From: Candidatus Phycorickettsia trachydisci
GTDB lineage: Bacteria > Pseudomonadota > Alphaproteobacteria > Rickettsiales > Rickettsiaceae
Length of the DNA stretch: 10,377 nucleotides
Reading direction: 5' to 3'
NCBI GenBank assembly: GCA_945875085.1
Contig: CAMCJU010000017.1
Span: forward strand, 1 to 10,377
Below the pieces are notes generated by a model that made no database searches, was not told the origin of the DNA, and worked only from the letters and a program-made list of their open reading frames with translations. A program made the translations under genes and the position numbers. Below are positions 1 through 6,221 of the stretch, piece after piece. The first letter of the stretch is position 1; each line of letters opens with the position of its first letter.

Positions 1-5
1 GTTAA

Positions 6-34
6 TTTTCAAAGTAGCTTCTTAATGCTAATAT
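6..34 (+). promoter_or_regulatory. Candidate promoter for the tolC-popZ gene string
   Basis: A -35-like TTTTCA (6-11) is followed after 17 bp by TAATAT (29-34), which is preceded by TG as in an extended -10 element. Transcription would start near 41, leaving an untranslated leader of only about 13 bases before the ATG at 54. No Shine-Dalgarno sequence is visible in that leader. The region is so AT-rich that such matches arise easily by chance, and the upstream gene is outside the window, so read-through from further upstream is equally possible. Confidence 0.3.
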
Positions 35-53
35 TATTACTATCTAAAATAAC

Positions 54-1427
54 ATGAATATAATGAAATTATCTAGGAAAATTTTTATTTCATCAGCGCT
101 AATAACTGTTTTTCTCAATAGTAGCGCCAATGCTGTTAATTTGCATGAAGCCTTAGTTTCCACCTACGCTACTAACGAAGATTTAAAAAGCAAGCGAATT
201 GAATTCATAGACAGTTTGGAGCAATTTTCTCAAGCTTTAGCAGGTTTTTTACCTGATATTAGCGCCAGACTAGAGCTAAATGATTTAAAAAACAAAAGAA
301 TAAGCCAAAAAGATACCACATCCGCGCCGACGAAATCTAAAAGTTTGCAAAGAAATCTAACAGTTAGGCAAAATATCTTTAATGGAGGCTCTAGCATGGC
401 TAATTTAAAGGCCGCGCAAGAAGGGTACAAGGCAGCTAAGTCTAAATTTTACGACGAAGAGCAAAAAATTCTATACGCTGCCGTGACGGCATATCTAAAT
501 TACGATGAGGCTAAAAGTATTTATGATATAAGCGATGCTAGTGTTAATTTTTATGCAAAGTCTCTTGAATCTGTTGATGCTAAATTTAAAATTGGCGAAG
601 CTACAAAAACAGATCTAGCTATTTCAGAAAGTCAGTTATCAAAAGCCAAATTTGAGCGCTCGCAGAACTATTCTAATTTGGAATCTAATAGAGCTAAATT
701 TAGGCAGACTATTGGCACTAATCCTGAAGCTATTGAAAAAATCGCTTTACCACAACTTCCTGATGATATTGAAAAATTCTCCGCCAAGGCAACCCAAAAC
801 AATTGGGCTCTAAATTCAGCTAAATACTCGCTCAGCGCTGCAAAAGCTGGCGTGAATGCTGCTGCTGGCAATTTGCTACCTACATTAACCGCTCAAGTCG
901 CTGCTAGTAGAACTTATTACGATCCAGAAGGTCCTGCTAACGGCCTTAATGGACTTAATTATACTACTTCTCTTGTTCTAAATATTCCCATCTTTTCTAA
1001 CGGAGGAGCGGAATACTCAAGAATTCGTCATGCAAGAAATGAATCGCGTAAAGCCGCGCTCTCTATTGATCAGACAATTAAGACCGTTCAAACAAATGTC
1101 GTATATTTATGGGAAGCTTTTCAATCACTGCAATCTGGCGTAAGGTCAGCTGATTTAGCTGTTCAAGCTCAAGAAACAGCGCTAAAAGGAGCGACTTATG
1201 AATTTAATGTTGGCTTAAAGACAATCGTTGATGTTTTAAATGTTGAAAAAACACTTACCGATTTAAAAATTAATCAGGTGCAAATTAACAAGCAGCGCTT
1301 ACTGCAAGCTTATCAAATAAAATTAATGATCGGCGAGTTTACTGCAAAAAGCCTTGCATTAAATGTAAAATACTTCAATCCTGAGGCAGAATTTAAAAAA
1401 ATCAAAATGAAAATTATAGGATTTTAG
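54..1427 (+). CDS. tolC: TolC family outer-membrane channel protein
   Basis: This 457-residue protein has the length and layout of TolC. It would form a trimeric outer-membrane beta-barrel with a periplasmic alpha-helical tunnel, serving as the exit duct for type I secretion and drug efflux. Residues 1-27 form a signal peptide with a basic start, a hydrophobic core and a cleavage site after SANA; the mature part opens with VNLHEAL, typical of the family. Two outer-membrane efflux protein repeats follow, at about 30-225 and 235-430. Visible family motifs are RQNIFNGG near 105 and FKIGEATKTDLAISESQLSKA near 180 in the first repeat, and NIPIFSNGG near 313 and VGLKTIVDVLNVEKTL near 389 in the second. 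The start at 54 was chosen as the first ATG; a second ATG at 63 would give the same signal peptide. The next gene follows the stop codon with no gap, so the genes are probably co-transcribed. No partner ABC transporter or membrane-fusion protein lies in this window. Confidence 0.93.
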   Translation: MNIMKLSRKIFISSALITVFLNSSANAVNLHEALVSTYATNEDLKSKRIEFIDSLEQFSQALAGFLPDISARLELNDLKNKRISQKDTTSAPTKSKSLQRNLTVRQNIFNGGSSMANLKAAQEGYKAAKSKFYDEEQKILYAAVTAYLNYDEAKSIYDISDASVNFYAKSLESVDAKFKIGEATKTDLAISESQLSKAKFERSQNYSNLESNRAKFRQTIGTNPEAIEKIALPQLPDDIEKFSAKATQNNWALNSAKYSLSAAKAGVNAAAGNLLPTLTAQVAASRTYYDPEGPANGLNGLNYTTSLVLNIPIFSNGGAEYSRIRHARNESRKAALSIDQTIKTVQTNVVYLWEAFQSLQSGVRSADLAVQAQETALKGATYEFNVGLKTIVDVLNVEKTLTDLKINQVQINKQRLLQAYQIKLMIGEFTAKSLALNVKYFNPEAEFKKIKMKIIGF

Positions 1428-1895
1428 ATGAAAGAAGATTTATCAATAGATCAAATAATCAGCTCTATTAGACATGTCATTTTAGGAAGAAAAAATGATC
1501 AATTTGACGATGATAAGAATAGGTATCTAGAAGATAATGACGATATTTACGAATTGAACTTGAAGCATTTAGTCGTCAAGAAAAACGATGCAGTAGCTCT
1601 TAAAAACCTAGTAACAGAAGATTATCTTCCGTCTGGAAAAGTTGCTAAAGATGTCAGTAAAGATACTATCGAAAGTTTAAGGCAGGAAGAAGAGGCTAAA
1701 CAAAAACAATCTCGCACTCCTGTGAAGCTTAAGACCGAGACTATCGAAAATGTAGTTATAGAGCTTATAAAGCCATATCTACAGCATTGGATTGATGAAA
1801 ATTTATCAAGAATTGTCAAAAATTTAGTTGAAAAAGAAATAAATGGAATTATGACTGATGAAAAACATAGTATTGATAAGTTTAATAGCCAGTAG
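1428..1895 (+). CDS. popZ: PopZ-like polar organising protein (DUF2497 family)
   Basis: This 155-residue protein shows the two conserved ends of the PopZ/DUF2497 family. The N-terminal helix SIDQIISSIRHVI (residues 6-18) corresponds to the short partner-binding helix. The C-terminal region at about 104-142, with motifs IELIKPYLQHWIDENL and IVKNLVEKEI, corresponds to the helices that drive self-assembly. In Caulobacter, PopZ forms a cytoplasmic polar matrix that tethers ParB-bound origins and recruits cell-cycle proteins; a similar role here is inferred by homology. The middle (about 22-100) is acidic near its start and charged throughout, and lacks the proline-rich character of the Caulobacter linker. 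The start directly follows the tolC stop and has a good ribosome site, AGGA at 1418-1421 with 6 bases of spacing, inside the end of tolC. The 3' end overlaps the next gene by 38 bp. The family call is fairly sure; the cellular role is less so. Confidence 0.85.
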   Translation: MKEDLSIDQIISSIRHVILGRKNDQFDDDKNRYLEDNDDIYELNLKHLVVKKNDAVALKNLVTEDYLPSGKVAKDVSKDTIESLRQEEEAKQKQSRTPVKLKTETIENVVIELIKPYLQHWIDENLSRIVKNLVEKEINGIMTDEKHSIDKFNSQ

Positions 1896-2610
1896 CTATT
1901 GCGGCGCTCTTGCCAATCGTGATACAAATGGCAATCTGGCAAATTCTGACCAGATAAATTCCAATGAGATAAATTCTAGGCAAACAAATTCTCAATTTCC
2001 GCCGCTGCGCGAAGACAAAAGGAGTTTTTTAGATATTGGACAAGGCGGACTTTATAAAGCAAAAAAAGCAGAGCTGCTTTTACAGCCGCCACCACCACCT
2101 GCGCCCCTGCCCCCAGCACCTGAGCCAACGCCGCCTGCACCGCCTGAGCCTGAGCCAACGCCGCCTGCACCTCTTCCTTCAGAAGAAGCATCATTTCCAC
2201 CACCTGCGCCCCTGCCCCCAGAGCCTGCATTACCTGCGCTAGAGCCAGCACCGCCTCCTGCAGAAGAAGCATCATTTCCACCACCTGCACCTCTGCCCCC
2301 AGCAAAAGCGCAAGACAGGGCTCCAAAACAGCACAAAGCCCCAAGATCCAAAGCCGCTAGAGTCAAAGGCAAGCATATAGCGACATATCCTGATCCTGAG
2401 TTCTTTGCTTCGGAAATTAGAATTTTAAACTCACCAGATGACGAAGTGATTGATGGTAAACTAACTTATCAAGCTTGGCTGGAGATGATTAGTTATGACA
2501 AATATGTCCAGGAATTTGAGCGTTGTTTTATATCTAATAAGCAAAAAAATCAGGCTGATGAAATTCAGGAATACCTAGATAATTATGAGCAGTTCTTCCT
2601 GAAAAAATAA
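1858..2610 (+). CDS. Exported proline-rich repeat protein of unknown function
   Basis: I do not recognise this 250-residue protein. Residues 1-19 look like a signal peptide with likely signal peptidase I cleavage after GALA. Cys15 does not sit in a convincing lipobox, because Tyr precedes it. Residues 29-47 carry a degenerate Asn-Ser pentapeptide repeat (NSDQI, NSNEI, NSRQT, NSQF). Residues 77-149 are an extended Pro/Ala/Glu tract with PAPLPP three times and EEASFPPPAPLPP twice. A basic stretch (151-172) follows, then a compact mixed-charge domain (about 173-250) containing one Cys and ending in KK. A rigid proline arm between a processed N-terminus and a small C-terminal domain recalls periplasm-spanning proteins such as TonB, but neither the TonB membrane anchor nor its C-terminal signature is evident. 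The ATG at 1858 lies 38 bp inside popZ, and a weak GGA at 1845-1847 precedes it. The overlap suggests translational coupling. No transmembrane helix appears after the signal, so the product is probably periplasmic or secreted. Confidence 0.75.
   Translation: MKNIVLISLIASSYCGALANRDTNGNLANSDQINSNEINSRQTNSQFPPLREDKRSFLDIGQGGLYKAKKAELLLQPPPPPAPLPPAPEPTPPAPPEPEPTPPAPLPSEEASFPPPAPLPPEPALPALEPAPPPAEEASFPPPAPLPPAKAQDRAPKQHKAPRSKAARVKGKHIATYPDPEFFASEIRILNSPDDEVIDGKLTYQAWLEMISYDKYVQEFERCFISNKQKNQADEIQEYLDNYEQFFLKK
1941..1992 (+). repeat. Degenerate 15-bp tandem repeats in the proline-rich protein gene
   Basis: Units begin with AAATTC at 1941, 1956, 1971 and 1986, an exact 15-bp spacing. The first three are full units that diverge in their second half, and the fourth is recognisable only at its start. 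They encode the pentapeptides NSDQI, NSNEI, NSRQT and NSQF just after the signal peptide. The reading frame is preserved because the period is a multiple of three. Confidence 0.75.
2095..2301 (+). repeat. Nested GC-rich repeats coding the proline-rich tract
   Basis: Two repeat orders are visible. A 41-bp segment at 2180-2220 recurs at 2261-2301 with two mismatches, a period of 81 bp (27 codons), coding AEEASFPPPAPLPP-type units. A 20-bp segment at 2121-2140 recurs perfectly at 2151-2170, a period of 30 bp (10 codons), coding EPTPPAP. The core at 2095-2115, coding PPAPLPP, matches the second half of the 41-bp unit, so it is present three times in all. Both periods are multiples of three, so gain or loss of a unit would keep the frame. 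The tract is much richer in C on this strand than the surrounding AT-rich DNA. Confidence 0.85.
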
Positions 2611-2650
2611 GCCATATTACTATAGCTCTAAGCGTTATATTCTATGGCTT
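2609..2650 (+). terminator. Weak stem-loop after the proline-rich gene
   Basis: AAGCCATA (2609-2616) and TATGGCTT (2643-2650) are exact inverted complements with a 26-base loop, starting at the stop codon of the proline-rich gene. No T-run follows the second arm, so this is not a typical intrinsic terminator. It lies where the tolC string should end and is listed as a candidate only. Confidence 0.2.
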
Positions 2651-2705
2651 GATATTCTAGGCTGACTATATATATAGCTAAACTGCTTTAATGCGCAAGT
2701 AACTC

Positions 2706-2721
2706 AAGGCTTGGCAGCCCT
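2706..2721 (-). terminator. Weak hairpin after the virB6 pair
   Basis: Read on the minus strand, AGGGCT and AGCCTT form a 6-bp stem, with one G-U pair, around a GCCA tetraloop. It lies about 85 bases past the stop codon of the downstream virB6-like gene. No U-run follows, so intrinsic termination is doubtful. The rest of the convergent gap at 2611-2804 holds no gene or tRNA that I can support. Confidence 0.2.
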
Positions 2722-2804
2722 AGTAAAAGATAGATGAGGCAGCAGACAAGAGCGCAACTTTTCCAATGAGCGCACAATCAAATTACAATTACTATAAATT
2801 ACTA

Positions 2805-5800
2805 CTATCTTTTTACTTTTGGATTGATATTTTTTTCATTGGCTATATCTTTTTTAAACTCTTGATGCTTCTCTTGCAAATTATCTTGGTAATTCTGCTG
2901 GAGTTGCTCTTTATGAGCATCTTTGAAGTCTGGCTTGCCTCCCGGATCGTCTATGAGGCTTTGAGCGTAAATATCATCAACATCGCCGGAGGCTCTCGCA
3001 CTAATCTTGTCTCGATAAGCTTTTGATTGTTTTTGGCTTTGCGAATTACCAGCATCACCAGCATCCGATGAAGCAACTGAATCATTGCCATCAATTGCCT
3101 CTTTGCTAACTAATTCCTCTTTGTAATTACCGCCTAGATCAAGCACGCTCTCGCTCTTTTTATCTTCTGAATATATGTTTTTTAGATCCACCTTTTTTTC
3201 TTTTGATGATAGTTTTTTAGAGTATGCACTTTCCCTCCCTGCACTATCATTAACCAGATCGCCCCCCTGGCCAGAAGAATCTTTTTGTAAATTTATACTG
3301 TCTTTTTCGCCATATGCAATTGAATCTTCCTTAGCTCTATCTTCCTTAGCTCTATCCTCAGGAGGCAAAACATCTGCTTCTACTTTCTCGGACACTTTAT
3401 CGCCGGACTGTACTTGGAGCGACTTTTCAAGCAAATCATCATCTAAAGACAATGCTTCTTCTGAAACACCGGCACCCAATTGTCTGGATGCGAAGATCCT
3501 TGATGACTCTTTTTTCGATAAGTTGTTTTTAGCTTCTGCTCTAGACCACTTCTCTAAAGATTCTTGCTCTTTTTTATGCTTTTTCTGTAAAGCTAGTTTA
3601 CGCTTTGCCTCATATAGCTTCTTGTCAGTTGTCCCGTGTGGGTCAGGAGCCGATATCATATTTGCCAAACCGTCTAGTACTTTATTTGTTCTTATCTGAT
3701 TCTTAGTTAAAGGTTTTTGCTTATCAGCCCCCTCTTCCAAAGGTTCATCTTTTTTATCTAAAATATTTTCTTTAGGCGCTGCCACATTGTTTAGATCGTT
3801 ATACATATCAGAAACGCCTTTTTTTAATTGCGTTTTTCTAAAGTTATAATTATCGAGTTTCTTTTTTAATTCTTGATCAAATTCTCCTCTTATATGAGCT
3901 CTTTCATTTATACCTCTTGTCATGCCAGTAGCGTTAGCAATCCAGCCAAACTTTCTAGCAATTGCCACCCTGTGCTTATCCAATAATATTGAAGATTGAG
4001 ATACGCTGGCAAATTTACTCAAGCCGAGCTCAAGATTTTTCTCTACTGCTGTACTGGCATAAGATGCGGCACTTTCGGCTGTTCTATAAGCCGCAACGGC
4101 ACTTCTATAAGCTGAATTTTTTTCCAATCTCCCCTGCAACATATCCTTCATCTGATCAGCAGGCCTGCTTAGCAGATTATGATTCAAACTACTTGTAATT
4201 CCCTTCATGCTAGTGAGTTGCGCGCCACTGCCAATAATAGAATTTGCAATATCAATGGTAGATTCATTAAAATAATGCAAAATCCAAACAATCAATATCA
4301 AATACACAAGTCCTTCAAACTGAATAAAGCTGCCTTTATCTTTAAATTTAGTAATTCTTGCTTTATCATCTCCAATAGCAGGATCCATCTCTGGATCTAA
4401 AAAAGGTATATCAGGATATCTATAATCAATTTTTTCATATGCTTTGTAGCTTTTTATTATCTTGCCCTTATCGTCATATATATCAATAGGCTTTGGCACG
4501 CTCATTTGCACTAAGTTATTGTTAAAAAATGCTGGAGTTGCTGGCTGAGGATAATACATTGACAAAAGAGGCTTTTCGGTAACGCCAATATCAATTATTG
4601 GAATTGCACAAACCTTAAACCCCAAAGAATTATATATTTCATCCCGTACCATATTGCCTAAAAAAGCCAAAGATGCAAACAAGATAATAGGCTGAAAAGA
4701 ATATGTAATTAGCTGCTTTAACCAATTGTCAAATAAATACTTAGTGGCTTGAAATAAAAGAAAACAAAGAAAAATAGGGGCCATACTTATGATAATTCCT
4801 ATCATCATAAGCGAAGTAATATACAAAATATAGGCCTTTAAGTACATCGCAACTATAAAACCCATTAAGCACAAGAAAACTATACAATAAATAAATCCAC
4901 TAAAGTCCATTAAAAGCAACGCAAGTAACTTTGAGAAAGTTTGCTCGGCGAAAATCAAGGCAATAATACTCTCGCCTCCTTGAGTTTTGCCTCCAGTAGC
5001 AGCTTCTTGAATATATCCAACTAGCTGTTGCAAGCCATTGATAAATAAATTGAAAAAATTATCATAAAAAAATTGCCAACTGGTATCAACAGAGATAAGA
5101 ACAGATATTATCAATACTTTAAAAATTCTATTAAAAAGCTCGTGTTTAGTAAACTTTGTTATGCCGATTAAAAATCCCATGCCCATAAACATTATATACA
5201 TACTAAGCAATGCTGAGACCGTCTTGCGAAAACCTGGTTGCTTTAAAATATTATTATATAGCTGAGGAACTAAGCCCAGATTATCAGCGCCAGATCCGAA
5301 AAACATTTCTTTAAATTTATCAGCCAACTGAGCAAATGGATCAAAACCTACATTCCTAACGCCAGATTTAATCACAACAATATATTGACCTGCATTATCG
5401 CTATAATCAGTATCTAGGATCTTAAAATACAATTTACCCCCTTTATATTTTTCAATATCCTGCTTTACAATTATACCACCTGCTAAACTTAGCGCGGCAT
5501 TGGCCCTTGCCTCCTTACGAGACCTTTTAAACGAATTGTCGATATCATATAATTTGGCAGTATCTAGATTTCCTGGATCTCCAACATGAAAAGTAAGTCC
5601 AGTTACAGTATCTGGATTATATCTACTCATCGCGCTTGCATTTGGGTCTGGGGCTTTTTGCGTAGTTAACAAGCCATATAAGCCAACTCCCTGCTTCATT
5701 AAACAAGGAGCATTAAGAATACGCGTATCATCAGGGGTTTGCGCCAGACCGCAAGTATCGTTATTTGCAAAACGACAAGATCTTAAATTATATAGATAAC

Positions 5801-6209
5801 GAGGCAAAGAATTGACGTTTTTATCTTTGCCAAACCAAGGCGACCATGCCGATAATAATGAAGCCGTAGCATTATTGCGCTTTTTATCATATGACCAATT
5901 TTTAACCATGATAGTAAGCGGCTGGCCATTTAATTCATATCCGCTATCAAGCCATGCGCCTGCTTGCTTTCCCTGATAATCCTCGATGTAGTTTAGAGTG
6001 CTCTTGTCGCCTTTATTATTGATAACTGTTGTTGTTTTTGGATATCTTGACGATACCGTAAATTTAGCAAAGCCAAAATCATCGGCGTCTATACATCTAT
6101 CATTGGTACAGCTATATATCAAAATCAGCAAAAAGAAATTACAAATCACTCTCCAGAATGCTTGATGAGCAAATAGTTTTAAACTTAGCATTTTTGCGGC
6201 CTTAATCAT
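2805..6209 (-). CDS. virB6: VirB6/TrbL family type IV secretion protein, lipoprotein type (rvhB6-like)
   Basis: This 1134-residue protein is far longer than the classical VirB6 of about 300 residues, as is usual for Rickettsiales. The order is: an N-terminal hydrophobic segment (about 20-33) ending in IYSC, a plausible lipobox with Cys34; the motif RCIDADDFGF (38-47), which I associate with Rickettsiales VirB6 proteins; an extracytoplasmic domain to about 300 with Cys39, 145, 153 and 169; and a VirB6 membrane core. Membrane helices lie at about 332-350, 361-375, 428-465 (probably two), 466-488 and 501-519, with another at 632-648. Core motifs are TSWQFFYDNFF (377-387) and APIFLCFLLFQATKYLFDNWL (477-497). 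A charged, probably largely cytoplasmic tail (about 690-1134) is rich in Lys, Glu and Ser. VirB6 is an inner-membrane channel component in substrate transfer. The gene overlaps the upstream virB6-like gene by 8 bp and lies in the same operon. Homology is clear; which rvhB6 paralog it matches is not. Confidence 0.92.
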   Translation of the reverse strand: MIKAAKMLSLKLFAHQAFWRVICNFFLLILIYSCTNDRCIDADDFGFAKFTVSSRYPKTTTVINNKGDKSTLNYIEDYQGKQAGAWLDSGYELNGQPLTIMVKNWSYDKKRNNATASLLSAWSPWFGKDKNVNSLPRYLYNLRSCRFANNDTCGLAQTPDDTRILNAPCLMKQGVGLYGLLTTQKAPDPNASAMSRYNPDTVTGLTFHVGDPGNLDTAKLYDIDNSFKRSRKEARANAALSLAGGIIVKQDIEKYKGGKLYFKILDTDYSDNAGQYIVVIKSGVRNVGFDPFAQLADKFKEMFFGSGADNLGLVPQLYNNILKQPGFRKTVSALLSMYIMFMGMGFLIGITKFTKHELFNRIFKVLIISVLISVDTSWQFFYDNFFNLFINGLQQLVGYIQEAATGGKTQGGESIIALIFAEQTFSKLLALLLMDFSGFIYCIVFLCLMGFIVAMYLKAYILYITSLMMIGIIISMAPIFLCFLLFQATKYLFDNWLKQLITYSFQPIILFASLAFLGNMVRDEIYNSLGFKVCAIPIIDIGVTEKPLLSMYYPQPATPAFFNNNLVQMSVPKPIDIYDDKGKIIKSYKAYEKIDYRYPDIPFLDPEMDPAIGDDKARITKFKDKGSFIQFEGLVYLILIVWILHYFNESTIDIANSIIGSGAQLTSMKGITSSLNHNLLSRPADQMKDMLQGRLEKNSAYRSAVAAYRTAESAASYASTAVEKNLELGLSKFASVSQSSILLDKHRVAIARKFGWIANATGMTRGINERAHIRGEFDQELKKKLDNYNFRKTQLKKGVSDMYNDLNNVAAPKENILDKKDEPLEEGADKQKPLTKNQIRTNKVLDGLANMISAPDPHGTTDKKLYEAKRKLALQKKHKKEQESLEKWSRAEAKNNLSKKESSRIFASRQLGAGVSEEALSLDDDLLEKSLQVQSGDKVSEKVEADVLPPEDRAKEDRAKEDSIAYGEKDSINLQKDSSGQGGDLVNDSAGRESAYSKKLSSKEKKVDLKNIYSEDKKSESVLDLGGNYKEELVSKEAIDGNDSVASSDAGDAGNSQSQKQSKAYRDKISARASGDVDDIYAQSLIDDPGGKPDFKDAHKEQLQQNYQDNLQEKHQEFKKDIANEKNINPKVKR
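3326..3355 (-). repeat. Short 15-bp tandem duplication in the virB6 tail
   Basis: Two identical 15-bp units (3326-3340 and 3341-3355) stand in tandem, with a partial third at 3356-3360. On the minus strand they code EDRAK twice in the charged tail (about residues 951-960) of the 1134-residue protein. This looks like an in-frame slippage product in an unconstrained region. Confidence 0.8.
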
Positions 6210-6221
6210 TTTTATCGCCTT
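6189..6221 (-). promoter_or_regulatory. Two equivalent ribosome sites for the downstream virB6 gene
   Basis: On the minus strand AAGG (6218-6221) lies 8 bases before the ATG at 6209. A second AAGG (6200-6203), which overlaps the stop codon of the upstream gene, lies 8 bases before an in-frame ATG at 6191. Starting at 6209 gives an 8-bp gene overlap; starting at 6191 leaves a 10-bp gap and shortens the protein by six residues. Both products keep the N-terminal hydrophobic segment and Cys34. I annotate the longer form, but the second start suits stop-coupled reinitiation equally well. Confidence 0.5.

Noticed and set aside
1858..1920. Lipoprotein signal at Cys15 of the proline-rich protein
   Set aside because: The residues before the Cys are S-S-Y, and Tyr at -1 does not fit a lipobox. 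ALA five residues later is a normal signal peptidase I site.
2052..2372. Minus-strand open frame rich in Gly, Ala and Ser
   Set aside because: It is the mirror of the proline-coding tract, since CCN codons read as GGN on the other strand. The plus-strand frame has a signal peptide, a coupled start and a structured C-terminal part, so it is the real gene.
1858..2610. RickA- or ActA-like actin-nucleating protein
   Set aside because: Proline richness invites the comparison, but I see no WH2 motif and no acidic Arp2/3-binding end. FPPPA lacks the final Pro needed for an EVH1-binding FPPPP site.
2611..2804. tRNA or small RNA gene in the convergent gap
   Set aside because: I found no cloverleaf pattern or T-loop consensus and only weak hairpins without U-runs.
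2766..3026. Plus-strand open frame that looks like a small membrane protein
   Set aside because: It is antisense to the Lys/Glu-rich C-terminus of the virB6-like protein, where reversed codons become Leu, Ile and Phe. The hydrophobicity is a by-product.
3175..3699. Plus-strand open frame of 174 codons, Ser- and Phe-rich
   Set aside because: It lies fully inside the tail of the virB6-like gene on the other strand. Its composition is what antisense of Lys/Glu/Ser-rich sequence gives, and it has no start context or recognisable motif.
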